A stretch of 34,058 nucleotides of DNA from Chara braunii (GCA_003427395.1 BFEA01000003.1:2086726-2120783); one strand, 5' to 3'; numbered from the stretch's first letter, positions 1-9,861 are shown. Numbers and translations are program-made. Notes: generated by a model from the letters alone, not told the origin.

Positions 1-2169
1 GGATTTTTTTCATGCCCAGGGTACCCCGGGCGAGGTACCTACCCGGTCGAGCGCCCCGGGAAAGCTAGATGTGGACACAATAACGATGATAAAAATTTCC
101 TTGTGTAGGTACGGGCATATCAAGTGCTACATTGTGATAATAACTTTTTTTTTTTTTTTTTTTTTTTTTGGGTCCATTCCCAACTTCCCACATGTGCTGC
201 TTTTTGCCAAAAATCCCAAGAAACCCTTGAACCTCTTAACATTACATCAGTAAAACACACTGCTCCACACTGTTTCTAGCCGTGGGAGGCAATCACTTGT
301 TCACTGCGATTCATTTCTTTACATTCTTCGTAGGTGTAATAATGGTGAAAAAAGATAGATGGTCTAAGATATATCTTGCATCTGTGTGTTTTCCTGCGCT
401 TCATAACTATGTACGTGCCCTTCTCTGTCTTCTTGACTATGCCTTACATGCCTGTGCACATCTAATCTAGATTGTGTTTCCCTACCTATAGATATAAACC
501 TTATAATAGTAGAAGAGACATCATCAAATACAGTCGAAAGGAAGAATGACAAGATAAAACTTAGCAAAAAGAACAGTTTCAGTGCGCCTCATTTCCACCT
601 ACCTTTTTTTCCCCTTTTTCTTCCCTTTCTTTTTTGAAGTTTTTTTCGCAAATTGCACTCTTTTAGTTGCGTATCAAGAATTCTAAAAGTGGTAAAATAT
701 CTCAAAAAAAAAAAAAAAAAGTGGTAAAAATTCCGTAAAATAGTAAAAATACACGACAGCATCACTCGTTTTTCTTTCTTGTTAACAACTGCATAACTCA
801 AGAGATTTTATCCTTCTAGGGGTGCAAACAACTTTAACAAGGGCATCTTTTCCCCACAACCCTGAAATTGGGAACACAATGTAGGGTTGGTTGTTTATAG
901 GGGGGCATATATGGGTGCATAAATGTCATTCTAATTTCCCATGGTTTTTTGAACTTATTTCCTTGATATTTCATACAGTGACATCCTCCACTTACGCAGA
1001 TTCTTCATTTCCGACCGTCAATGATGAAAATCAACGGACAGAAAACGTTGAATCTAGATCAGTGGGACTTCAACCCCGTCCCTGGGAAAAGAGAATAAAG
1101 GAAAAGGGAGTTCGCCCCTGGACCATTTCATAAACAACTTTTAACAAAGTTAAACAAAGTCAAATTTCAAAACAGAATGAACAAAAAAGTTGAAGCAACC
1201 CCCCCTCCCAAAAAAACAGGTGAAAAGGAGTTGAAATAAACCACCATGACCTTGTTCACCTTCACAACCAACTTTCTATGGTGGTTTAATCTGACGCTTG
1301 ATGGGTTTTTTTAACTTTTTAAAACGTTTTTTGGGTCTGAAGCTGCAAACCCGCGCGTCATTTCCGGAGATGGTAGCGGACGGACGGCGGAGGTGGGAGA
1401 GGTACGCAGGATTATGACGAGGGTAGAGGATGCGGTGGTAATCCCCCTGAGGAGGACCACGTGGCGGCGGTCGAAACCGGTCGGGGTGCCATACCCACCG
1501 GCGTACAAGTACAATCGTAATCGTTTGTCGTGCTAAGTACTGTGTACTTTTGTACATCGTAATTGCGATATCCATCAACTGTGTTCTTACTCACTGAAGT
1601 GCATGCGATATCGACTCTCAACAATCTCAACAATCATTGGTATGCCTGTTGAGTTTAAACTTTAAGCCGCTAGTAAACGACCCTTGCTTTGTAGAAATTT
1701 GTCCGTCGCCTACTACTCTGGAAATTTTGTGGCTCGGGCCTACTGGACCACAATGGCTCGCGGTGCCAGCCAAAAAAGAAAAAAAAAAGTGCCCTGCTGG
1801 CTGTTCGGAAAAGCTTTGTGTTCAGCCTCCAGACCTGGGTGTACTTGTCGTTTAATCCTGTGAGCAGTGAAACACAATTACAGGAAGTTATATGGACTCA
1901 TATAGAAACTTAAAGCTCAAATAAGTTTCGATGAAAAGCATGAACTTATAGAAACTTAGAGCATGTACACGCGAGGACCTTTTTCTACCAAGCTCTGGAC
2001 GCGATTGCAGTAAAAGATGCATCCATGTCCAGTCGTAATTACAATCAGATACATTTAGGGAAAGTGCTATGGTGAGTATGCCCTTTGAGAAACTTAAGGA
2101 AAAAAGATTGCTACGAGTACCCTGCTCCATACTTTACTTGTCAATGTGGTTTCGTCTTGTTCTTTGCAG
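1..2169. other. Non-coding, low-complexity DNA upstream of first recognised exon
   Basis: I see no convincing gene here. The stretch holds a T run at about 145-169, pyrimidine-rich patches, an A run at about 703-720, and many short AT-rich segments. The open frames are short and contain homopolymer-coded residues, so I treat them as chance. The first 60 bases are GC-rich with repeated GGTACC and CCCGGG words, unlike the AT-rich DNA after them. If the exon at 2170 is real, this is intron or upstream sequence of the same host gene. Confidence 0.5.
1237..1288. repeat. Small perfect inverted repeat
   Basis: TAAACCACCAT (1237-1247) and ATGGTGGTTTA (1278-1288) are perfect 11-bp reverse complements separated by 30 bases. 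They could form a short stem-loop or be the ends of a tiny MITE remnant. No target duplication was recognised. Confidence 0.5.
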
Positions 2170-2266
2170 TGCCCTCTTTATCCACGTGCCACATGCAGTA
2201 TCAACAACTGTGGGAAATGCTCAGCATCCTTTGAAGTAGATGGTCGGAAAGTGGACTGCTTCAAAG
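2170..2266 (+). CDS. Putative internal exon A of a Cys-rich host gene
   Basis: This 97-nt segment follows a good acceptor (TTGTTCTTTGCAG ending at 2169) and is followed by GTAGAA at 2267. Only one of the three frames is open; the other two meet stops inside the exon. The open frame starts in phase 0 and reads CPLYPRATCS, then NNCGKCSASFEVDG, then KVDCFK, giving five cysteines in 32 residues. From memory, the pattern C-P-x-Y-P-x-A-x-C, then C-G-x-C-x-A-x-F, then G-x-x-V-x-C resembles a cysteine-rich segment of eukaryotic extracellular proteins; I cannot name a family. The exon ends in phase 1, which fits exon B at 7681. The protein would be secreted or an ectodomain, stabilised by disulfides. 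That is inference. Confidence 0.6.
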
Positions 2267-2599
2267 GTAGAATAAGCAATGATTTCTCCTTCCTTTTCTT
2301 TTCTTTTCCTTTCCTACCTTTTGCTTTTTTGAATTTTTTTGTTCTTCGAAAGTCTTTCCTCATTTTTAAATATTTATTTTCCCCTCTCTCTTTTTGCCTT
2401 GTTTCTATGCTCTCCTTGAAGGGTAAACCTCTCACCTCCTCAACTTTGCTCTCTCTCTCTCTCTCTCTCTCTCTCCCCCCCCCCCCCTCTCTTTTCAAGT
2501 GTATCTACTAGAAGTATCTAGTTTATCCTTTCAATGATGAACCTAGATCTATTTACTACTATGTACCTTAGCCTTTCAAGGATATGCCAATACCATCCT
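2267..2599. other. Intron start, pyrimidine-rich, with CT and C microsatellite
   Basis: After the donor at 2267 the DNA is T-rich and low in complexity. It contains a (CT)n run from about 2450 to 2475, passing directly into a C run to about 2487. An open frame across it codes only low-complexity Phe/Ser/Leu sequence and I do not call it a gene. Confidence 0.55.
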
Positions 2600-3559
2600 C
2601 TGAAGTCACTGGAGCAATTAAGCAAGCGTGCTCTCTTCAAAGTTTTATTTGCTTGTTTGCTTAAGTAACTAGGAGCAAGCATGCCTAAGTAACTTAGGGC
2701 ATTGCGAACCAAAGTTCCAAGCTACTTAAGCAAGCATGAAAACAAGCAAAAGCTTTAAAGAGATTTCAAAGGGAGCAAAGAAAGCATGAAAAGCAGACAA
2801 AACTTTAAACAATAAAGTTTTGTTTGCTTGGTTGCTTAAACCACTAGTAACTTTGTCGTTTCGTTTCAGCAAGTTTTAGCCTATTCCCGTACTTTTAGGA
2901 GGTCAGGCCCGACAGCGGCTGCCGTCGTCTCGGTTCGGCCTCCTGAAAGGTCGGAGGCCCACTATTTTCCGAACCAACAAAGGTACTAGTGGTTTAAAGT
3001 AATTTGGAGCAAGCATGCTTAAGTAAGCAACTTGGAGCATTGCCAACCAAACTTCCAAGCTACTTAAGCACGCATGCAAACAAAATGTCAAAAACTTCAA
3101 AGGGACTTCAAACTTTGAAGGGAGCAAGCATGGGTAATAGACAAAACTTTAAACAACCAAGTTTTGTTTGCGTGGTTGCTTAAAGCAATTTTGAGCAAGC
3201 ATGCTCAAGTAACTTGGAGCATTGCCAACCAAACTTCCAAGCTACTTAAGCAAGCATGAAAAACAAGCAAATTTTTTAAAGAGACTTCAAAGGGAGTAAA
3301 GCAAGCATGAAAAACAGACAAAACTTTTAACAACCAGATTTTGTTTGCTTGGTTGCTTCAAGTAATTTAGAGCAAGCATGCTTAAGTGAGTAACTTTGAG
3401 CATTGCCTACCAAACTTCCAAGCTACTAAGCGAGCATGAAAAGAAAAGAAAAAGAACTTGAAGTAAGCAAGGCAAGCATGAAAAGAAAAAAATTACATAG
3501 CCAAGTGACTTAAGCATATTTGCACTTTGAATTAGTACAAGTTTTATTAGCTTACTCGC
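2600..3559. repeat. Array of ~182-bp repeats with internal palindromes
   Basis: Four diverged units share a core of the form CTTGGAGCATTGCC, ACCAAACTTCCAAG, CTACTTAAGC, AAGCATGAAAA. The core word starts near 2693, 3031, 3213 and 3394, so the last three are 182 and 181 bp apart. The first gap is larger because the TTAA-flanked element at 2840-2993 is inserted in it. Each unit contains an inverted pair, GCTTAAGTA-CTTGGA against TCCAAG-TACTTAAGC, and a second pair, ACAAAACTT against AAGTTTTGT. The array appears to be cut by the LINE at 3560, because the same words reappear at 6971-6990. Confidence 0.75.
2836..2997. mobile_element. 154-bp MITE-like element with TTAA target duplication
   Basis: The core at 2840-2993 begins ACCACTAGTAACTTTGT and ends in the reverse complement of ACCACTAGTACCTTTGT, a 17-bp terminal inverted repeat with one mismatch. 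TTAA flanks both ends (2836-2839 and 2994-2997). The neighbouring array unit at about 3175-3195 shows the empty site, GGTTGC-TTAA-AGCAATTT, against GGTTGC-TTAA-[element]-TTAA-AGTAATTT here. The interior is GC-rich and non-coding, so it would depend on a transposase elsewhere. A TTAA duplication is the habit of piggyBac transposons, though TTAA is also compatible with some other DNA elements. Confidence 0.75.
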
Positions 3560-3959
3560 TTTTTTTTTTTTTTTTTTTTTTATAAATTTAAACGCCCCCA
3601 CCAGTATTAGTGGTGCTGATAAGAGCAGACACCACTAGCACCAGGGGAGAGGCTCCATCTATTGGTGGGGAGCGGCACCTGCTGGAAAACGGGTCCAGTG
3701 TCCCATATACACACTGAAATTTGAAAGAATCAGGACAAGATTGAGTTCCTGCCAGCATTGATTACCCGGGAAACCAGGGGATTGACTGAGCAGGCAATTG
3801 GATAGGGGGGGGAACCTCTTCGCCCTGAAATCGGCGCCAGATCCCTGCTGTTACACACTAGTTCTCCCCCCCCTTACTAATGAAAAGCTTTAGAGATTAG
3901 GATAGTACCTAAGCAAGAAATCAGATAATTTGAAGAATTGATCTCATCCTACATCCATT

Positions 3960-4268
3960 TTAGGCGCCCGCATACCACTGAATCTCGACCATTGAATTCG
4001 CAGCCGGCGGGAAGGGATCAGGGAAGTCTGAAGAGGGCCGCAACTGGATGGAGGGGTCTATTCTAGTCCAATCATGAAAGTGGAGGTGGTAGTCCCTTTC
4101 CAACTTCTCCTCAATCCCTCCCTCCCCTCCCTCCCCCCCTTTCCAATGCACATTTGCTATCCAAACTCCTTGTTCCCCTCCCAGCCAGTCCATACAGAAG
4201 GATTTGATTCGCATTTTGATTTCTGCTTTTGAGTGTATCAAGGCTAATTTTTCCTTTACTTTTCCCAT
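3960..4268 (-). pseudogene. LINE-1 C-terminal tail of the pol protein
   Basis: The frame contains MRIKSFCMDWLGGEQGVWIA, which matches the pol C-termini of the other two LINEs here (KFCKDWLGGEQGGWIA and TFCTDWVGGEREGWIA). It therefore belongs to the end of the LINE-1 ORF. It is separated from the preceding zinc-domain frame by a frameshift and a short unreadable interval, about 4270-4494. The function of this tail is unknown to me; the conserved CxDWxGGExxGWIA signature suggests it matters in active copies. Confidence 0.7.
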
Positions 4269-4494
4269 TGGAACATAAGGTCCACCTGAATCTGGTGTCA
4301 GATAGTCTCTATGACAACCGGACCTTCAAGGCGGACTCCCTCCATCTCTCTGATGCACCTTTTCCACCAGATTGCCCAAAAGATTGCTCTTCGTCCCACT
4401 ATGAACATGTTTCTCTCAAAGATGCTCGCTTGCTCGAGCTGCCATGTTTCACGTAGGATTGATTTCCAGTTCCATGGTCAGGGGGTTGTTGCGC

Positions 4495-5565
4495 CTAAGA
4501 GGCGCCATACGCGGTCCCACCATCTCCATAACCAGACTGACCAGGGCATTGCAGAAAGATGTGTTCAATTGTTTCCGGTCTCCGCCTTACGGGGTATGAT
4601 GTCACACATAATTTGCACCAGGGGAGAGCAAGGCCCTTCTGTTCTAAAGGAGTTCGGTCAATCACCCAGTCATTTGTGGGTAGACAGCGGTGTTCCACTT
4701 GCCATTGCAAAGACGCAATCTTGTTTGGTAATGACTTACTGAGCCTAAACCACTTAATGGGTCGCAAAGCATTCCTTTCTAGATTCAGGTGCCTCATCCA
4801 ACGCTCAGTTACTACATCCCTTAGATTCACCTTTGGACGTAATAGACGGTAGGCTCCCTTAACTATCATTGAATGAATCCATTGTCTTCCTGCCTTCCTT
4901 CTGCCTAGCTGGGTGGTCCAGACCCAAGAGGCCGGATCAAAGGCCAGGTGTGCAATTGAGGTATCAGGTTTGTAAGCCAACCACTGATCTCCTTCCTGCA
5001 ACACCCTAATTCGAGAAATTTCCTCTTCTTTAGGCCACCTTATCTCTTTCGGGTGTGTCCTAACCAGTCTGTTCTTACTTTTGATATGAAAGAGATTCAC
5101 CAATACCTCTCCATCCGGACGGCCGGATACCACCACATTCCCCACCAGTTCCACACACCCCCTGATCCCTACCCAGCCACTCACATCCAAGGTTGACCCT
5201 TTCTTTAGAATTCTCACCCAGTCCAATGGCAACGAGAAAACAAATTTTTCAAGAGCTTCTCCAATATTGTGACAATATCGCAGCCTCTCTCTCAGCTGGG
5301 CTTCAGTGATCCAGTCTCTGGTATCCACATCCCAGATATCCCCAACTTAAGGACGCCCTGACTTACCCACCCCTTCCAGGGGGATTCGGCGCAGAGGAAG
5401 ACTGTTCCTTGGGAGTCAGTAACCCACCGGTTTTCGAAAAGCGACTGCCTGTACACCTCTTCCCACCGTCGCGGGGCTACCTTGTCGGGGAGTGGTAGCT
5501 TGCGCCACGTGGTGAGAAGCATGGTCCAAAACTGGTGGTTTCTAACATCTGCCCTTGCCGCTCGT
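4495..5565 (-). pseudogene. LINE-1 linker and zinc-binding RT-associated domain (broken)
   Basis: Two frames cover the part of pol after the RT. The first, about 5292-5565, holds TTWRKLPLPDKVAPRRWEEV. The second, 4495-5328, holds a conserved linker and then the domain often called zf-RVT: SLQWQVEHRCLPTNDWVIDR, LEQKGLALPWCKLC, IEHIFLQCP. The Cys-x2-Cys and His/Cys pattern suggests a metal-binding fold that may help contact the RNA template. One frame change occurs near 5330-5345 and another just after LQCPGQSG, near 4500-4540, where the product turns into unrelated residues. The matching segments of LINE-2 and LINE-3 confirm the true frame. Confidence 0.8.
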
Positions 5566-6786
5566 CTATTCGAGGCTTGTTCCTCGTTGGGTCTTATCGA
5601 TTTCTGGATCGAAGAGGAGGTTTTTGATCCATTTTAGGGCCAAGGCCATAATCTGTGTGGCGGGATCTAAGATCCCCAAGCCTCCTTTTGATTTCGGCTG
5701 GATGATTGCACGCCAAGCGACTCTGCTAAACATTTTTTTACACTCATGGTTTCCTCTCCAGAGAAAAGCTGCTACCTGTCTTTGGAGGGGGTGTAATGTT
5801 GTCCTATTAAGTGACCAGATAGTTGTCTTATACCACAAAGATGCCCACACCACGTTTTTGATGACCAGGGCCCTTCCCGTCAATGATGTATATTGATTCT
5901 TCCACCGTGTCATTTTTTCCAGGACTGGTTGTGTTAACCATTCGTCATTGGACGGAGGACGGCCCTCAACAAACATTTGGATCCCCAAGATTCTGATAGG
6001 TGAGTTGGTTGGTACCCATCTTATTCGAGGAGACTCTGGTGGCCTACACCCCTGGTAATGAATCCACCACCCCTCAGTCTTGCTTCCCCAGTTTACTCTC
6101 ATGTCTGACGGGGTGCAAAAACGATTCATCAGCGCTTTAATTTCTTTCATATTTCCAGTCGATGCGTCGACCATAATGGTGAGATCATCTGCAAACAACG
6201 AGCAAATTGGAACTACCTCTTCCGGGATAGAGGTTACACGTATTCTTTGAATTATTTTGTGTGCTCTCAAGTTTGTTGTCAGTGCCTCCATGATTATAAG
6301 AAACAAAAAGGGGGCAATCAGGTCTCCTTGGCGTACCGTGCGTTCTAAAACAATGGAGGGGGCCAACCTCCCATTTATCTGTACCCTCGTTGTGGCACTA
6401 TGATGCAGAATCTCTACCCACCTCCTGAAGCAAGGGCCAAAGTTTAGTTTCTCCAAACATTTATCAAGGAAGAACCAGTCCACATGGTCATAGGCTTTTT
6501 CAAAGTCAATGAAAATTATCGCCACATTGTGTTTAGACTGGCGTGACTGTTTTATTACCTCATTTATTAGAAGGAGAGTATCTTGTATTTTTTTGTCTTT
6601 GATAAAGCCAATTTGTGATGGGTGGATGATGTCTTCCATTATTGGGATTATACGGTTAGCCAAGGCTTTCGCCACCATTTTGTATACCACTGTCAATCGG
6701 GTAATAGGTCGGTGGTTTCGAATATGCATTTTATCACCTTTCTTATATAGGAGAGATAGCACCCCTTGCCCCACCACTTCCCCCAT
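5566..6786 (-). pseudogene. LINE-1 reverse transcriptase domain
   Basis: This frame is open for 406 residues and is the best preserved part of LINE-1. It starts within the RT domain (LLYKKGDKMHIRNHRPITRL), then shows the first catalytic Asp in FIDFEKAYDHVDW, the VRQGDLIAPFLF motif, and the FADD box (CSLFADDLTIMVDAS) with the two Asp that bind metal. A thumb-like region follows, ending near GGLGILDPATQIMALALKWI. The ATG at 6786 is only the first Met of the track frame; homology runs a few codons further to the 5' truncation at about 6811-6819. In live elements this enzyme copies LINE RNA onto nicked chromosomal DNA. A stop at 5566-5568 followed by a frame change breaks the link to the downstream domain. 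Confidence 0.9.
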
Positions 6787-6819
6787 TTGCCCTGACTCCC
6801 AGACGGCCCGGTAGTATCA

Positions 6820-7088
6820 ATCCAGTTGACAGAAGCAAACACAAAGCAAAAAGCAAAGTAAAGAAAAAGAAAAGTCAAAGAAAAACAAAAGAAAAACTAA
6901 GAAAAGGCTAAAGAAAAGCAAAAGCAAAAGAAACCCAAAGCAAAAGCAAAGCCACACAATAAAAATTAAACTCGCTTAAGTAACTTGGAAGTGTAATTTT
7001 TGTTGTGTGGCTTTGCTTTTGCTTTGTTATTGCCTTTTGCGTGGAGTTTCTTTGTTTTTTGCTTTGCGTTTGCTTTTGTCAACTGGAT
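6820..7088. repeat. Long foldback (hairpin) of Lys-codon-like A-rich and T-rich arms
   Basis: The outer arms 6820-6840 and 7068-7088 are reverse complements with 20 of 21 matches. The inner arms 6936-6967 and 6994-7025 match at 31 of 32 positions around a 26-base loop. Between them, AAAGCAAA-type repeats on the left face GCTTTTGC-type repeats on the right, though of unequal length. The loop includes CTCGCTTAAGTAACTTGGAA, a word from the repeat array at 2600-3559. The whole thing looks like a larger palindromic unit of that array family. Confidence 0.8.
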
Positions 7089-7194
7089 GCAAGCTGCTGC
7101 GAAGCGGTACGCCTAAATCCAACAAATTTAGGTTTAAAACGGGCTTCCTATTCAAGTTATAGAATCATACATTTATGTTGTTTCTGCATTGTTT

Positions 7195-7420
7195 TTCATT
7201 GCTTTTCTCTAGCTGTTGCTTTTCCTTTTGTTGTTGCTTTCGCTTTCGTTTTTGCTTTTGTTTTTGTTTTTGCTTTTGCTTTTGCTTTTGCTTTCTTTCT
7301 CGCAAATGTTGAATGATAAGAGTAAAAAACAAAAATACTAAATGATAAAATAATAAATAATGAAATAGTAAATAACAAATAGCAAATAGTGAATAGCAAA
7401 ATAGCAAATAATAAATAGTT
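7195..7420. repeat. Hexamer (GCTTTT)n tract followed by AAATAGCAAAT-type tract
   Basis: From about 7195 to 7305 the plus strand is built of TTGCTT/TTTGCT/TTTTGT hexamers. From about 7330 to 7420 it changes to 7-11-base AAATAGCAAAT/AAATAATAAAT units. Open frames here code only low-complexity Phe/Ala/Val or Lys/Gln runs and are not genes. Confidence 0.8.
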
Positions 7421-7680
7421 AACGGTTAATTTTGTACCTGCCCAATTAGTGGATGAATGAATCACGTCAATTCATAATACTACATGTATTTGATTATTGA
7501 TTCGCAAACAAATCAATGGTGAAAAAAAACATCTTTATAATAATGTTATGCACCTTTTTTTTTCTTCTTTTTGGAAAGAACAAAAAGCAAATGTGTAAAC
7601 TATGACCTGCATGTCGAGTGACATGTGAATGAATATTTGACAGTTTTTGGGATGTGTAATTCTTTTGTTTTTTTTTGCAG

Positions 7681-7777
7681 CTCCTGACCCATTTCTAGTT
7701 GCAAGTGGTTTTGTGGACAAGGAATTCAAAAAATGCACTATGGAACCTGATGGATCATCAAATTGCACTGAGGGAAT
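7681..7777 (+). CDS. Putative internal exon B of the Cys-rich host gene
   Basis: A strong acceptor (TTTGTTTTTTTTTGCAG ending at 7680) precedes this 97-nt segment, and a consensus donor GTAAGT begins at 7778. Only one frame is free of stops. It needs two bases to finish a codon begun in the previous exon, exactly what exon A leaves: G plus CT gives Ala. It then reads PDPFLVASGFVDKEFKKC, TMEPDGSSNC, TEGM, adding two cysteines and a possible N-glycosylation site (NCT). It ends in phase 2 with AT. It is the same length as exon A by coincidence or by duplication; the sequences do not look alike. Confidence 0.62.
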
Positions 7778-8990
7778 GTAAGTTAAGTTTTTATGTAAGT
7801 TAAATTTTTAAAGATATATTCTAAAAATAGTTACTAAAAACTTGAGGAACTAGACTCAAGTTTTTTTTTTTTTTTTTTTTTAAAGGTTCAACAGTTAAAC
7901 TTTTTTTTCTTGTTTTCCCTCTTAAACAACCAGTACCTTGCCAAGGTAGACTTGAAAATCAAAATTGCAACAATCTAGGTTCTTTGGATGAATAGTGCTA
8001 GATGACCAAAATGGTTGGTGGCACCAGCCAAAAGAAAAGAAAAGAAAAAACATCGTCATAACAACTCGTTCAAGATGGGTGAAAAGTTGAAAACTCTAAA
8101 TGTGGATATGGACTGTGTAAGCAGGGTGAGTTTTTTTTTTAAAGTTAAGCACAAACCAGACAAAGGTTCAACACTTCAATGGTAGATAGAACACAAATGT
8201 TCATCTTACAACAAAAAAAAAAAAAAANAAAAAAAAAAANATGTTTGCCTACGAGGAGTTTGTTGATTGATCGTTCCACATTGGAGCAACACAGGTACCC
8301 TTCTCCCATAGTGCAAAAACTGTCTAGCAGCATACACCAGCAGAAAGATAAAGGAAACAATATAACACATTTTCCTGACATGTCCCAAAGCCACCTTGCT
8401 TTGGAGGTGGTATGGAGTGGAGGTCTAAGCACCAACAAAACAAAACAAAACAAAACAAAAAGAAAGGTCATCCAACCAAACAAACTTCCAAAATACAAAA
8501 TTGACGCTCTGAATGAAGTTCAAGCAACAGCCTGTGAACTCCACATGAGGCATTTTCCATGAAGCCCAGGGTCTTTCCTGAACTCTCCTGGAACCTTCTC
8601 AGAAGAATCACAGTCGGGTGTGGGATACTTGGGTGCCCCTGTTGGAAGAATGGGACCCAACTTTGAAGGGTTGCTCGGGGTTAAGAAAGAAGGAAGACTT
8701 AGACGCTCTGAGGTGCGGTGCGTGCTTCAGATGTAGACTTACGAATTAATTGTCCGGTAAGGCTTCTATTTTTGGACCCTTGGGGAGCCCCTCATGCCGC
8801 ACGTGCCTCCGCAATAAATTTTTCCTTCCCGTTCCAGGCCGGAATTTGGCTTACATGAAGGACGTGCACCGGGCTGGTTAAAAAAAGAAAAAGAAAGAAA
8901 AAGTTATCACTCTATAAAATTTCACTCCTACATGGACATTCTCCCAGGCCAAGGTACATCTTTCTGACCATAGTGCCCATTTAATCACCT
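7778..8990. other. Intron sequence without a recognisable gene
   Basis: The stretch holds T and A runs (7861-7882, 8213-8240), with single undetermined bases at 8228 and 8240 inside the A run. A short segment at about 8002-8047 (ACCAAAATGGTTGGTGGCA, then CAGCCAAAAGAAAAG) resembles 1740-1787, so both may be ends of a short interspersed repeat. 8540-8880 is GC-richer with no coding signal I can defend, and the A/G-rich tract at 8881-8905 could be a retroposon tail. Confidence 0.5.
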
Positions 8991-9096
8991 CCTTCCCCAT
9001 TTGGAACCAATTCGCTGTGAGCCCAGGGCTCTCTTAAAAATTAGACGAGTCTCTTATTTGCTCCAAATCATACAGCCCAACTCCCCTGTCCCCACT

Positions 9097-9703
9097 CTAT
9101 TCAATTTTTGCAATCCATCCTTCTCTTTCTCCCCCCACCCAGTCTGTGCAAAAAGTCGTAATCCGTCTCTTGAGGTCTCCAATTTGTTTGAAAAGGTCTA
9201 ATTGAGGTATTGTGTCCAACCATCTCCACGTAAGCTCAAGGTGAATCCGCTGTTGTATCTGTTCTAGAACTTCCGCCCCTTCCACCCGCACCCTCTCCAT
9301 GGCCAGGGTGCACCTTTGGCACCAAAGAGCCCAAATCACTACTCTCCTTCCCAGTCTGTACATATTCCCTACGAAGGTCGAGGCTGTTTCTGCCAGCGGC
9401 CAATGCCCAGCCAATATGGCCTGCCATGACCAGGGCCAGGGAATGTCTGGTTCCATCTTCCGCCATATACGGTCCCACCATCTCCATATAAATTGAGCAA
9501 TCGGGCATTGCATGAAGATGTGCTCAATGGTCTTCGCCTTTTTGTGGGGGGGAAAGAGACTTTGGCGCCGCTGATACCAAGGGAGCAACATTCCTCTCTG
9601 TTCGAGGGTTGTGCGGTCAGCCAACCAATCCTTGGTTGGCAGACATCGGTGTGCTATTTGCCACTGAAGGGAGGTGATTTTCATGGGCTTGGATTTTTGT
9701 TCC
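9097..9703 (-). pseudogene. LINE-3 fragment: zinc-binding domain and C-terminus of pol
   Basis: The minus-strand frame begins at a junction with LTR sequence near 9704, then reads ITSLQWQIAHRCLPTKDWLA, RTTLEQRGMLLPW, KTIEHIFMQCP, and ends TFCTDWVGGEREGWIAKIE. It is the same region as in LINE-1 and LINE-2. Upstream RT is absent, so the copy is strongly 5'-truncated. The second Cys of the usual C-x2-C pair is changed (PWYQRR in place of PWCxxC), so its metal site is damaged. The 3' UTR probably continues to about 8990, but I could not place a poly(A) tail or target duplication. It abuts the remnant of the Gypsy-1 5' LTR. Confidence 0.8.
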
Positions 9704-9846
9704 TTGACACTTGTGAACTTTTGCTGTGCTCTTATTTGGTGGAACTCGTGTTGCAATTTTGCTTTTGGTTCGAGGTCACGCCTATCTGGTTACATGTGTA
9801 TGATGCTGCTTGGTTTCTGGGATTCGCTATCGCTCATTTCCTTGCA
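9704..9846 (+). mobile_element. 3' end (U5) of the Gypsy-1 5' LTR
   Basis: About 140 bp align closely with the end of LTR A (about 20365-20508): both pass through CTCTTATTTGGTGGAACT, TTCGAGGTCACG, GTATGATGCTGCTTGGTT and end ATTTCCTTGCA. A primer-binding site follows immediately. The rest of the LTR to the left is missing, replaced by LINE-3. Confidence 0.8.
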
Positions 9847-9849
9847 ATT

Positions 9850-9861
9850 TGGTATCGGAGT
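9850..9861 (+). promoter_or_regulatory. Gypsy-1 primer-binding site
   Basis: TGGTATCGGAG lies three bases after the LTR end CA at 9845-9846. It differs at one base from the TGGTATCAGAG site that pairs with the 3' end of initiator tRNA-Met in many plant LTR elements. It would prime minus-strand DNA synthesis. Confidence 0.75.

Larger units (their letters stand above)
3560..6819 (-). mobile_element. LINE-1: 5'-truncated non-LTR retrotransposon
   Basis: On the minus strand the element starts near 6811-6819, inside the reverse transcriptase domain, so the ORF1 and endonuclease regions are missing. It runs through RT, a linker, a zinc-binding RT-associated domain and a short C-terminal tail to a 3' UTR. 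It ends in a poly(A) tail, seen as a T run at 3560-3581 on the plus strand. The 3' UTR at about 3590-3850 is closely matched by that of LINE-2 at about 13875-14110, which places both in one family. Several frame changes break the coding sequence. The element appears to have landed in the palindromic repeat array. I did not find a clear target duplication. Confidence 0.85.

Noticed and set aside
1-60. Repeated KpnI/SmaI-like words as cloning vector or adapter
   Set aside because: I do not recognise a vector, and GC-rich native repeats could look the same.
891-1133. Possible upstream exon after CATACAG at about 980
   Set aside because: No good donor follows and the composition is not Cys-rich like the other exons.
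1276-1633. Overlapping minus-strand ORFs of 67-100 residues
   Set aside because: No recognisable motif, no splice logic, and several overlapping frames open at once in a GC-rich patch.
1780-1850. Cys-rich peptide CPAGCSEKLCVQPP as another exon
   Set aside because: It follows an A run with no pyrimidine tract, so there is no credible acceptor.
2146-2511. 121-residue plus-strand ORF as a full gene
   Set aside because: Its middle (2170-2266) has exon features, but the rest codes for low-complexity Phe/Ser/Leu sequence over CT and T runs. I kept only the exon.
7005-7465. Phe/Ala/Val-rich and Lys/Gln-rich ORFs on both strands
   Set aside because: They are translations of hexamer and A/T microsatellite tracts without codon structure.
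8213-8240. Single Ns within an A run as a real variant
   Set aside because: Undetermined bases in a homopolymer are a typical sequencing or polishing artefact.
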